A stretch of DNA of 64,000 nt from Arachnia propionica (lineage in GTDB: Bacteria; Actinomycetota; Actinomycetes; Propionibacteriales; Propionibacteriaceae). Position 1 is the first letter of the stretch; every line of letters begins with the position of its first letter. Location of the stretch: contig NZ_CP146373.1 in NCBI RefSeq assembly GCF_037055325.1, forward strand, positions 2,232,001 through 2,296,000, written 5' to 3'. This document shows, piece after piece, positions 27,986-36,148 of the stretch. The translations under genes and the position numbers were made by a program. The notes under the pieces were generated by a model that worked only from the letters and a program-made list of their open reading frames with translations, searched no databases and was not told the origin of the DNA.

Positions 27986-28705
27986 TTACATATGAAACGT
28001 CAGCAAATCCGTTTGTTCTTGACGGATCGCGTTCGCCAGCCCCTGATCACAGTACTCCATAGACGCACTTCCACCGATAGACCACAGAGCGGCAGATGCT
28101 GCGCCAGCGGTGCCGTAGTTTATTTCGGCACAAACAACGCACAGGCCGCAGGCACCACAGACCCCACACACACCACAACCATCCGTGATAGTGAGGTTAA
28201 GCTCAGGCTGCTCAGCAGGCTTTCTTGGAGCTGCTTTCAGCCCCGCATCTGGGGTGAGCTCACCACTCATTTTGACATCAGTGATCACCACGGTAAAGAT
28301 GGCATTCCCAACTACCCGTTGGCGCTGCACACCTGCTGGCCGCAGAGTTTCCTGTTCTCCGAGTTTGATCCTGTCATCAACGACACTTTCCGGACCGAGC
28401 ACGGCACTGAGGGGCTGCGCATCACCGATCTCGAATGACGACTCTTCATCACAGAAGCACAAAAAATTTGCGAGATCATGCCGAAGCGAAGGCTTGTCTG
28501 CAGGAAAACCAAAACGCGCTACTTCTTCCAAGGTCGGCGTTGTTTCTCGCCCAGAATCCAAAAACAGTCCCGCGAGGGCACGGGTGAGTCCTGCAGACAA
28601 CATTCGCGCCTTCCCATCATCCTGCTCACCGACGAGTGCCCCACAAGCAAGATCACGATCCGTGATCAACAGCACGTCAGCCACCAATTTCAGTGCATTC
28701 GGCAT
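27986..28705 (-). CDS. Long cysteine-ladder RiPP precursor (sactipeptide-like)
   Basis: This 239-residue protein is the probable substrate of the radical SAM enzyme that starts 57 bases downstream. Residues 1-170 form an ordinary-looking acidic leader region with two helices and no known domain I can name. Residues 177-192 are six cysteines at exact three-residue spacing: CGVCGVCGACGLCVVC. They are followed by AEINYGTAGAASAALWSIGG and a seventh Cys at 219, then a 20-residue tail. The pattern of evenly spaced cysteines followed by a small-residue stretch resembles thurincin H, in which cysteines are bridged to alpha-carbons. AGGAGGG lies 10 bases before the ATG. The leader is far longer than that of thurincin H; it is closer in layout to the large precursor of propionicin F. 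Confidence 0.8.
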   Translation of the reverse strand: MPNALKLVADVLLITDRDLACGALVGEQDDGKARMLSAGLTRALAGLFLDSGRETTPTLEEVARFGFPADKPSLRHDLANFLCFCDEESSFEIGDAQPLSAVLGPESVVDDRIKLGEQETLRPAGVQRQRVVGNAIFTVVITDVKMSGELTPDAGLKAAPRKPAEQPELNLTITDGCGVCGVCGACGLCVVCAEINYGTAGAASAALWSIGGSASMEYCDQGLANAIRQEQTDLLTFHM

Positions 28706-28735
28706 CGAAATACACCCTCCTCGATCTGAACCTCA

Positions 28736-28756
28736 TTCTGCGGTTCTCCCGCAGAA
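28736..28756. promoter_or_regulatory. Perfect palindrome upstream of the RiPP precursor
   Basis: TTCTGCGG (28736-28743) and CCGCAGAA (28749-28756) form an 8-bp perfect inverted repeat with a five-base spacer, 30 bases upstream of the precursor start codon. It may be an operator for a regulator or a 5' hairpin in the mRNA; sequence does not decide. Confidence 0.4.
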
Positions 28757-29352
28757 CCCGACATGTTTCACACTAAGCCACATCGAAGCGGTTTGGAAGA
28801 CTCCTGCTCCTGAATTAGACCTTGGTACAACTCTTCAGTACGAACGGACAGTTATGTGAACCGAATCCGCCAGAAGTACAACGCCAGCACCTCTGGGACG
28901 CGATGCTTTTGTAGCCAGTGATGAAAGAGGCTTCATCGAGCACGTGAGCATAAATCTGCACTGCGCCGGCTCGAAGCGCAGCGAGGATTTCAATCAGCAG
29001 GTCGCGGCGGGGCAGTGGGAAACCCACCTGACCCTCACGCAACATCACCGATCTCCCCGATGCCCGTCCGGCCCACAACGCGCTCCCCCTTGACTCCACA
29101 CATGGCTCCGACCTAGTGTCTGACCTCATGGAACATCCCCGCATGATGCAGCTCGGCGCGCACTTCACCGCCTCTGCATGCCGGTGTTCCCGCCCGGTCC
29201 GTCAGTTCTGACGCACCCGGAAGTCCGGATCGTCCCGGAATTTTCGTCTTCGCTGCGCGCTCATAGTCCTCTGCGTTTTCCGGCAGCCGTCACACACTGA
29301 CCCGTCACACCCGTTGATGGTCAACGATCCACACCCTGACCAAGGAGTACCC
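28757..29352. other. Gap between RiPP cluster and amino-acid transporter
   Basis: This 596-base stretch has no gene I trust. A minus-strand frame (29168-28815, 117 residues) contains VGFPLPRRDLLIEILAALRA but has no ribosome site or recognised family. It may be a gene remnant. GC changes from low (left) to high (right) near 28,900, which marks the right border of the RiPP island. The promoter of the substrate-binding protein gene should lie just left of 29353. Confidence 0.5.
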
Positions 29353-30228
29353 ATGCCCATTTCCCGTCGCCACATCCTGGGTGGCACATTCTCCTCGTTG
29401 GCCCTGGCCTTCACCGCCTGTTCCGGAGCATCGCCCGACCCGGTCGCCTCCTCCGGGACGGGATCAGCCGGCAACGGACAGTTCCGAACCCTCGACCAGA
29501 TCAAATCCTCCGGCACCGTCAGGATCAGGGTTTTCAGCGACAAGGCCCCCTTCGGATATATCGATGCCGACGGCAAACCCGCGGGCTATGACGTGGTCTA
29601 CGCGGAAAGAATCGGCAAGGACCTCGGCGCACAAGTGGACTACGTTCCCGTCGAGGCCGCTTCCCGGGTCGAGTTCCTGCAGACCGCGAAGGTGGACATC
29701 ATCCTGGCGAATTTCACCGTCACACCGGAACGTGGGGAGAAGGTGGACTTCGCCAACCCCTACATGAAGGTCTCCCTCGGAGTGGTCTCCCCGGACTCGG
29801 CACTGATCACGGAGGAGCCCCAACTGGCCGGCAAGAAGATCATCGTGGTCAAGGGCACCACAGCCGAGGCCTGGTTGGCCAAAAACCATCCGGAGATCGA
29901 ACCTGACAAGTACGAGCAGTACAACGACGCCACCAGCGCCCTGGCAGACGGTCGTGGGGACGCCTGGGTCACCGACAACACCGAGGCCCTCGCCTGGGCA
30001 ATCGCAAGCGACGGTTTCACCGCCGGTATCACGGCTCTCGGTGACCCCGACAGCATCGCAGGCGCCGTCACCAAGGGCAACGGGACGCTGCTGTCGTGGC
30101 TGAACGAACACCTGGTCACCCTCGGCAAGGAACAGTTCTTCCACGCCGACTTCGAACAGACCCTGCGACCCGTGTACGGCGACTCGGCGTCCGCGGAGGA
30201 ACTGGTGGTCGAGGGAGGACAGCTCTGA
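29353..30228 (+). CDS. Amino-acid ABC transporter substrate-binding lipoprotein
   Basis: This 291-residue extracytoplasmic protein captures a polar amino acid (family 3: glutamate, glutamine, cysteine or similar). The signal has twin arginines (SRRHILGG) and a lipobox ending at Cys23 (LAFTAC), so it is probably a Tat-exported lipoprotein. The SBP_bac_3 fold shows in KAPFGYIDADGKPAGYDVVY, FTVTPERGEKVDFANPYM and VVKGTTAEAWL. AAGGAG lies 6 bases before the ATG at 29353; a longer frame from 29314 lacks the signal layout. It starts a four-gene operon. Confidence 0.93.
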   Translation: MPISRRHILGGTFSSLALAFTACSGASPDPVASSGTGSAGNGQFRTLDQIKSSGTVRIRVFSDKAPFGYIDADGKPAGYDVVYAERIGKDLGAQVDYVPVEAASRVEFLQTAKVDIILANFTVTPERGEKVDFANPYMKVSLGVVSPDSALITEEPQLAGKKIIVVKGTTAEAWLAKNHPEIEPDKYEQYNDATSALADGRGDAWVTDNTEALAWAIASDGFTAGITALGDPDSIAGAVTKGNGTLLSWLNEHLVTLGKEQFFHADFEQTLRPVYGDSASAEELVVEGGQL

Positions 30229-30259
30229 GTACGGGGAGCCTCACCGGCGAGGAGTTGGA

Positions 30260-30919
30260 ATGAACTGGGGCATCGTCTTCAGCTCGGTCCCCGTCTACGC
30301 CGAGGCGGCACTGCTCACGGTGCGGGTCGCGCTGTTCGGAATCGTCGGGGCCCTGTTCGTCGGGATCTGCTGCGCCGTGACACAGCATTTCCGTGTCCCC
30401 GTTGCCCGTCAGCTGGCGATCATCTACATCGAGATCTCGCGCAACACCCCGCTGCTGGTACAGCTGTTCTTTCTCTACTACGGACTACCGAAGCTGGGCA
30501 TGAAACTGGATCAGGAGATCTGCGCCATCATCGGGCTCACATTCCTGGGCGGCAGTTTCATGGCGGAGACGCTGCGGAGCGGACTGGATGCGGTGGAGCC
30601 GATCCAGCTGCAGTCCTCCCTGAGCCTCGGCCTCACACCATGGCAGGCAACGAGGCGGGTGATTCTTCCGCAGGCCGTCGCCATCAGCATGCCGGGTATC
30701 ACGGCGAACCTGGTGTTTCTGGTGAAGGAGACCTCCGTGGTCAGCATCATCGCTTTACCAGATCTGGTGTTCAGAGCAAAGGAACAGATCGGGTCGAAAT
30801 ACCAGACGTCCGAGGCCCTGCTGCTGCTCGTCGTCTGCTACCTGCTCATCCTGCTCCCGGTCTCGCTGGGCGCCGGTTTCCTGGAGAGGAGGTTGCGCCG
30901 TGCGACTTTCGGGGATTGA
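30260..30919 (+). CDS. Amino-acid ABC transporter permease (HisM/GlnP type)
   Basis: The 219-residue product has five membrane segments and the HisM-type motif region EISRNTPLLVQLFFLYYGLP, then SLSLGLTPWQATRRVILPQA, the EAA loop that contacts the ATPase. It follows the binding protein by 31 bases and overlaps the second permease gene by 20 bases, so the two permeases probably form a heterodimer. Confidence 0.93.
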   Translation: MNWGIVFSSVPVYAEAALLTVRVALFGIVGALFVGICCAVTQHFRVPVARQLAIIYIEISRNTPLLVQLFFLYYGLPKLGMKLDQEICAIIGLTFLGGSFMAETLRSGLDAVEPIQLQSSLSLGLTPWQATRRVILPQAVAISMPGITANLVFLVKETSVVSIIALPDLVFRAKEQIGSKYQTSEALLLLVVCYLLILLPVSLGAGFLERRLRRATFGD

Positions 30920-31580
30920 GCTGCTCCTCCAGGGACGAAACTTTCTGCGGCTTCTCGAGGGATTGTGGGTCAGTGCATCCATTGCTCTGATCGCCATGGC
31001 TTTCTCGATCGTTCTCGGCATCGGACTGGGCATCGTCATGACATCACGGAACCCGGTGGTGAAGCTGTTCACCCGCATCTACCTGGAGGTGGTGCGAATC
31101 ATGCCGCAGATCGTGTTGTTGTTCCTGGTGTTCTTCGATCTGGCCCGCTATCTCGGCGTCAGCCTCGACGGCCAGGCGGCCGCGGTCGTCGTGTTCACGC
31201 TCTGGGGCACAGCCGAAATGGGCGACCTGGTGCGTTCCGCTATCACGTCGATCCCGAAACACCAGTACGCCAGTGCGCAGGCACTCGGCCTGACTCCGTG
31301 GCAGGTGCAGTGGTACGTCGTGCTGCCCCAGGCGGCGCGTCGCCTGCTTCCGACCAGCATCAACCTGACCAACCGCATGATCATGACCACTCCCCTGGTG
31401 GCTCTCATCGGTGTGGTCGAGGTGTTGAAGGTCGGTCAGCAGATCATCGATGTCAACCGTTTCACCCATCCTGACGGTGCCTTGTGGATCTACGGCACCG
31501 TGTTGATCATGTATTTCGTCGTGTGTTTCCCGATCTCGTGGGGTGCTCGGCGTCTCGAGAGGAAGTGGGCCACCACATGA
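30900..31580 (+). CDS. Amino-acid ABC transporter permease, second subunit
   Basis: The 226-residue product has the same layout as the upstream permease: helix GLWVSASIALIAMAFSIVLG, EVVRIMPQIVLLFLVFFDLA and EAA loop AQALGLTPWQVQWYVVLPQA. It starts with GTG at 30900 (GAGGTTGCGCC upstream), inside the end of the previous gene, and its stop overlaps the ATPase start (ATGA). Confidence 0.93.
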   Translation: MRLSGIELLLQGRNFLRLLEGLWVSASIALIAMAFSIVLGIGLGIVMTSRNPVVKLFTRIYLEVVRIMPQIVLLFLVFFDLARYLGVSLDGQAAAVVVFTLWGTAEMGDLVRSAITSIPKHQYASAQALGLTPWQVQWYVVLPQAARRLLPTSINLTNRMIMTTPLVALIGVVEVLKVGQQIIDVNRFTHPDGALWIYGTVLIMYFVVCFPISWGARRLERKWATT

Positions 31581-32350
31581 CCCCGATGTTGCGAATTTCC
31601 GGTCTGGGAAAGAACTACGGGGATCTCCGGGCCTTGGACGGAATCGACCTGGAGGTCTCCCCCGGCGAGGTGATTGCCGTCGTCGGCCCCTCGGGCTGCG
31701 GGAAGTCGACGCTGCTGCGTTGCCTGAACGGCCTGGAGGCGATCACGGACGGCACTGTGGAGTTGGACGGTGTCGTGATCACGGATCCGGGGACGTGCTG
31801 GACCGAGATCCGGCAGCGAGTCGGGATGGTGTTCCAAAGCTACGAGTTGTTCCCACATCTGAACGTGATGGACAACCTGCTGCTCGGACCTCGTCTGGTG
31901 CAGGGGCGCACACGTGACGAGGCCGTGAAAGAGGCCATGGAGCTGTTGGAGCGTGTCGGGCTCGCCGAGAAGGCGAGGTCACTGCCGCGCGAGCTGTCGG
32001 GGGGTCAGAAGCAGCGGGTCGCGATCGTGCGAGCGTTGATGATGCACCCAGAGCTGCTGCTACTCGACGAGATCACCGCCTCCTTGGATCCAGAGATCGT
32101 CCGTGAGGTCCTCGATGTGGTGCTGGAGCTGGCCGCCGATGGCATGACCATGCTCATCGTTACCCACGAGATGCCCTTCGCGCGGGCGATCGCGGATCGG
32201 GTGGTGCTGATGGATGCGGGGCGGATCGTCGAGATCGCCTCACCGGAGAAATTCTTCACCGATCCCGAGACGGAACGCGCACGGGCGTTCCTCAAGACGT
32301 TCGAGTTCGATTCGGTCCACCAGCGCAAGAGCCGACCAGGTGTTTCCTGA
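31577..32350 (+). CDS. Amino-acid ABC transporter ATP-binding protein (GlnQ type)
   Basis: The 257-residue ATPase has Walker A VVGPSGCGKST, Q-loop GMVFQSYELFPHL, signature LSGGQKQR, Walker B LLLLDEITASLD and H-loop IVTHEM. This matches the polar amino-acid importer family. The ATG at 31577 overlaps the permease stop; a longer in-frame start at 31484 lies inside the permease gene. It is the last gene of the operon and converges on gltX 16 bases away. Confidence 0.94.
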   Translation: MTPMLRISGLGKNYGDLRALDGIDLEVSPGEVIAVVGPSGCGKSTLLRCLNGLEAITDGTVELDGVVITDPGTCWTEIRQRVGMVFQSYELFPHLNVMDNLLLGPRLVQGRTRDEAVKEAMELLERVGLAEKARSLPRELSGGQKQRVAIVRALMMHPELLLLDEITASLDPEIVREVLDVVLELAADGMTMLIVTHEMPFARAIADRVVLMDAGRIVEIASPEKFFTDPETERARAFLKTFEFDSVHQRKSRPGVS

Positions 32351-32366
32351 GGTAAAGGTCCGCCGC

Positions 32367-33821
32367 TCAGAGAGTCTCACGCAGCGCACGCAACCGTTTG
32401 AGGGTTTCCTCACGACCCAGGATCTCCATGGATTCGAACAGCGGCGGCGACACCTTGGCCCCGGTCAGTCCGACCCGCAGCGGCCCGAAAGCGAACTTCG
32501 GTTTGATGCCCAGCCCGTCGACGAGTTTCTCCCTCAGCCCGGCCTGGATCGATGCGGCATCGAAGGGTGCCGTCTCCAGCACCTCGATTCCAGCGTCGAG
32601 GACTTCCGCGGCATTGTCGGGCAGCGACGCACGGGCTGCTTCCTCGATCTCCACCCGATCGGCGAAAAGAAACCCCAGCTTCGGTAGGGCCTCACTCAGC
32701 AGGGTCATGCGTTCGCTGACCAGCGACACAGCCCGCCGCAACACGTCGGTATCGATGGCCGCGTCCCAGTCGCCACGTTCGGCGTGGAAGGCGACGATCC
32801 GTTCGGTCAGTTCATCGGCGCCGAGGGCGCGAATGTAGTGACCGTTCAGCCAGTCCAGTTTCTTCACGTCGAAAACCGGCCCGGTGGTGTTGACCTTGTC
32901 CCATGCGAAGTTTTCGACGAAATCCTCGAAGGTGGCCACCTCGGAGTCGTCATCGGCAGGCGGATAACCCAACAGCTGCAGGAAGTTGCGGACCGCCTCC
33001 GACAGGTAGCCCTGTTCGCGGAACCACATCAGGCGGGCGGCCGGGTTGCGGCGCTTAGAGATCTTCGACCTGTCGGTGTTGCGCAGCAACGGCATGTGCG
33101 CGTACTGCGGTTCGGGGAAACCGAGCCAGCGGTACAACAGGAGGTGTTTCGGAGTGGAACTGATCCACTCCTCGCCGCGCACCACCGTCGTGATCCCCAT
33201 CAGATGGTCGTCAACGACCACGGCCATATGATAGGTGGGGAAGCCATCGGCCTTCAGGATCACCTGGTCGTCGGGGAAAGGAGCTTTCACCTCACCACGG
33301 ATGATGTCGGTGAAGGTCAGGGGCGCGTCGTCGGGCACGAGCATCCGCACCACCGGGGTTTCAGTGAATCCGGGAAGCTTCGCACGCTCCTCGCGGGACT
33401 TCCCGAGACAGAGCCGGTCATAGCCTGTCCTGGCCGCCTTCGTGGCGTCCTGTTCCTTGCGCAGCTGCGCGAGACGTTCCGAGGAACACCAGCAGTAGTA
33501 GGCGTGTCCATCGGCGATCAACTGCTCGACGAAAGGCCGGTAGGTGCCGAGCCGCTCCGACTGCCGGTACGGTCCAAAATCGCCGCCCTCCAGCGGCCCC
33601 TCATCGGGAGAAAGCCCGAGCCAGGCGAGGGTATCGTGGATCTGCTCCTCACTGCCTTCCACAAGCCGGTTCTGGTCGGTATCCTCGATCCGCAGCACGA
33701 ACGAGCCGCCGGTTTTGGCCGCCCATGCTTTGTCGAACAAGGCCATGAACGCGGTACCAACGTGCGGATCCCCCGTCGGCGAGGGGGCAACACGGGTGCG
33801 GGCGGGAGTCAGCTCAGTCAT
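32367..33821 (-). CDS. gltX: Glutamyl-tRNA synthetase
   Basis: The enzyme charges tRNA-Glu with glutamate. The 484-residue class I synthetase begins RTRVAPSPTGDPHVGTAF, with the HIGH motif as HVGT (20-23), then FVLRIEDTDQNRLV, and has KISKRR (about residue 253) as its KMSKS motif. The length is normal. Because glnS is encoded 0.6 kb away, this GluRS could be discriminating (not charging tRNA-Gln), which would be unusual among actinobacteria that rely on GatCAB. It is divergent from the DUF4112 gene. Confidence 0.96.
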   Translation of the reverse strand: MTELTPARTRVAPSPTGDPHVGTAFMALFDKAWAAKTGGSFVLRIEDTDQNRLVEGSEEQIHDTLAWLGLSPDEGPLEGGDFGPYRQSERLGTYRPFVEQLIADGHAYYCWCSSERLAQLRKEQDATKAARTGYDRLCLGKSREERAKLPGFTETPVVRMLVPDDAPLTFTDIIRGEVKAPFPDDQVILKADGFPTYHMAVVVDDHLMGITTVVRGEEWISSTPKHLLLYRWLGFPEPQYAHMPLLRNTDRSKISKRRNPAARLMWFREQGYLSEAVRNFLQLLGYPPADDDSEVATFEDFVENFAWDKVNTTGPVFDVKKLDWLNGHYIRALGADELTERIVAFHAERGDWDAAIDTDVLRRAVSLVSERMTLLSEALPKLGFLFADRVEIEEAARASLPDNAAEVLDAGIEVLETAPFDAASIQAGLREKLVDGLGIKPKFAFGPLRVGLTGAKVSPPLFESMEILGREETLKRLRALRETL

Positions 33822-33893
33822 AGTGGCCCAAGCCTAATGGCCCCACCACCATCGGACCGAAACCAGGAGTCGCGCTCGTGGCATCATGATGGC

Positions 33894-34418
33894 GTGTCCT
33901 CCCGCGAATCCCATCGCTCACGCGCACTGAGAAGCTCGGAGTCCCTCCCCGAAACCACGGATGGGCCCTCTCCCATCAGCCGCCACTTCACCTTCTGGCT
34001 GGACGAGGTTTTCCGGGTACCCGGCACCGGTTTCCGGTTCGGCTTCGACCCGTTGCTGAGTCTGGTTCCCGCCGCAGGCAACGTGGTGGCAACAGCTCTG
34101 GGGTGTGTCGTGATCCTCGATGCGATCCGGCTACGCGTCCCCATACCGGTTCTTCTCCGGATGCTGTGGAACTACGTGGTCAACTGGTGTCTTGGTTCCA
34201 TTCCGCTGATCGGGTCCTTCTTCGATGCGCTGTGGATGTCGAACGCGAAGAACCTGAAACTGCTGCACCGCACCCTCGAGGACCGCAACCAGGTGCGCAA
34301 GGCCACCATCGCCTATTGGCTGGTGGCGTTGACCCTGGTGCTCGGTGTCACACTCGTCCTGCTGGCCACACCCTTCGTGTTGCTGTTCTGGTTGTTCGGT
34401 CTGTGGCTTGGAAGGTGA
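33894..34418 (+). CDS. DUF4112 family membrane protein
   Basis: This 174-residue protein has an N-terminal polar segment, then the DUF4112 signature FRFGFDPLLSLVPAAGN and PLIGSFFDALWMSNAKNLKL. Three or four hydrophobic segments are present (VVATALGCVVILDAI; VALTLVLGVTLVLLATPFVL). Function is unknown for the family. The start could be GTG 33894 or ATG 33837; the latter leaves only 15 bases to the divergent gltX start, so GTG is preferred without a clear ribosome site. It ends 12 bases before glnS. Confidence 0.82.
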   Translation: MSSRESHRSRALRSSESLPETTDGPSPISRHFTFWLDEVFRVPGTGFRFGFDPLLSLVPAAGNVVATALGCVVILDAIRLRVPIPVLLRMLWNYVVNWCLGSIPLIGSFFDALWMSNAKNLKLLHRTLEDRNQVRKATIAYWLVALTLVLGVTLVLLATPFVLLFWLFGLWLGR

Positions 34419-34430
34419 TAGCTTCACCAC

Positions 34431-36110
34431 ATGAATGAGCCGGGTGTCCCGAACAATTTCATCACCGATGCCATCCGCCGCGACAACGAAGCAGGAACCC
34501 ACGGTGGCAGGGTCCAGACCCGGTTCCCACCCGAACCCAACGGTTTCCTGCACGTCGGTCACGCCAAGGCCATCGTCGTGGACTTCGGCACCGCCGAGGA
34601 CTTCGGCGGCAGCTGCATGCTGCGCCTCGACGACACCAACCCGGAAGCCGAAGAGGAGGCCTTCGTCAACTCCATCATCGAGGACATCGAATGGCTGGGC
34701 TACGAGCCCTCGGAGGTACGCCACGCATCCGACTACTTCGAGACCCTCTACGACTGGGCTGTGCAGCTCATTGAGAAAGGCCTGGCCTACGTCGATGACC
34801 AGGACGGCGAGACTATCTCGGCCACCCGGGGGTCCTTCAACACACCCGGCATCGAATCGCCGTTCCGCAACCGCAGCGTCGCGGAGAACCTCGCCCTGTT
34901 CGAGAGGATGCGCACCGGGGAGTTTCCCGACGGCTCGCGAGTGCTGCGGGCAAAGATCGACATGGCACACGAAAACATGCAGCTACGCGACCCCGTGATG
35001 TACCGCATCCGCAACGTTGCGCACCACCGCACGGGTGATGCGTGGTCGATCTACCCCACTTATGACTGGGCCCACGGCCAGTCCGACGCGATCGAGGGCG
35101 TCACCCATTCCATCTGCACCCTCGAATTTGAATCCCACCGGCCCCTCTACGACTGGTTCCTGGAGCAGCTCGAGGTTCCCACTCCCCCACGCCAGTACGA
35201 GTTCGCGAGACTGGAGCTGACCCACACCGTCACATCCAAACGGCGCTTGGCAAAGCTGGTCGCGGACGGCGTCGTGGACGGCTGGGACGACCCTCGGATG
35301 CCAACCATACGAGGACTACGACGGCGCGGCTACCCGGCAGCCGCCATCCGAGCGTTCTGCCGCGAGGTCGGAACCACTCGCACCAATTCACGCAAGGCCA
35401 TCGAAGAGCTGGAGAGCTACGTGCGTCGCACGCTGAACGCGACCGCACAGCGCCGGATGGCCGTCACCCGACCTTTGAAGCTGATTCTGCCGAACTGGCC
35501 GACCAACTCCGACGGCAGCCCGGTGGTCGAATGGTTCGAGGTGGTCAACAATCCGGAGAACCCGGACGACGGCACCCGTCTGGTGCCGTTCACCGGGGAA
35601 CTGTGGATCGAGCAGGACGACTTCCGTGAGGTTCCGCCGCCGAAATATTTCCGGCTCTCTCCCGGTCGTGAGGTCAGGTTGCGTGGCGCCTACTTGGTCA
35701 CTGCACGCGATGTGGTCAAGGACGAGGAAGGCAACGTCGTCGAGGTGCGCTGCAGCTTCGACCCGGGCTCCCGTGGCGGCACCCCCGCCGACGGTCGGAA
35801 GGTGAAGTCGACGATGCACTGGGTATCAGCCCCACACTCCCTGGACGCCACCGTCGCCCTGTACGACAGGCTGTTCACCGCCGCGGCCCCTGGGGAACGC
35901 ACCGGGGAAGCACTCGATGACCTCAACCCCACCTCCCGTGAGCTGCTGACCGACGCAAAGGTAGAACCCGCCCTGGCAGACGCGGCACCGGGTGAAGTGG
36001 TGCAGTTCGAGCGGCTGGGATACTTCGCTGTCGACGATCGCACCCCGCTGCTGTTCCACCGCACGGTGGGTCTGCGGGACGAGTGGGCCAGTATTCAGAA
36101 ACGCGGCTGA
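34431..36110 (+). CDS. glnS: Glutaminyl-tRNA synthetase
   Basis: The enzyme charges tRNA-Gln directly with glutamine. The 559-residue product has the GlnRS catalytic start RFPPEPNGFLHVGHAKAIVV (HVGH at 41-44), MLRLDDTNPEAEEEAF, YPTYDWAHGQSDAIEGVTHS and VTSKRRL as the KMSKS-like motif (near 268), followed by the two C-terminal anticodon-binding barrels. Most actinobacteria lack GlnRS and amidate Glu-tRNA-Gln; Propionibacteriaceae are among those that may have it. The close gltX suggests functional pairing. Confidence 0.96.
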   Translation: MNEPGVPNNFITDAIRRDNEAGTHGGRVQTRFPPEPNGFLHVGHAKAIVVDFGTAEDFGGSCMLRLDDTNPEAEEEAFVNSIIEDIEWLGYEPSEVRHASDYFETLYDWAVQLIEKGLAYVDDQDGETISATRGSFNTPGIESPFRNRSVAENLALFERMRTGEFPDGSRVLRAKIDMAHENMQLRDPVMYRIRNVAHHRTGDAWSIYPTYDWAHGQSDAIEGVTHSICTLEFESHRPLYDWFLEQLEVPTPPRQYEFARLELTHTVTSKRRLAKLVADGVVDGWDDPRMPTIRGLRRRGYPAAAIRAFCREVGTTRTNSRKAIEELESYVRRTLNATAQRRMAVTRPLKLILPNWPTNSDGSPVVEWFEVVNNPENPDDGTRLVPFTGELWIEQDDFREVPPPKYFRLSPGREVRLRGAYLVTARDVVKDEEGNVVEVRCSFDPGSRGGTPADGRKVKSTMHWVSAPHSLDATVALYDRLFTAAAPGERTGEALDDLNPTSRELLTDAKVEPALADAAPGEVVQFERLGYFAVDDRTPLLFHRTVGLRDEWASIQKRG

Positions 36111-36148
36111 AAGCCTATCCACAGGAGACAGCAGCTACGGTTGTCTGC

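Noticed and set aside
28185-28859. A 224-codon plus-strand frame opposite the RiPP precursor
   Set aside because: The minus-strand frame has a good ribosome site, a cysteine ladder and gene context; the plus frame has none.
32784-33836. Long plus-strand extension upstream of the DUF4112 gene
   Set aside because: This part is antisense to gltX; only the region after about 33837 resembles a protein family.
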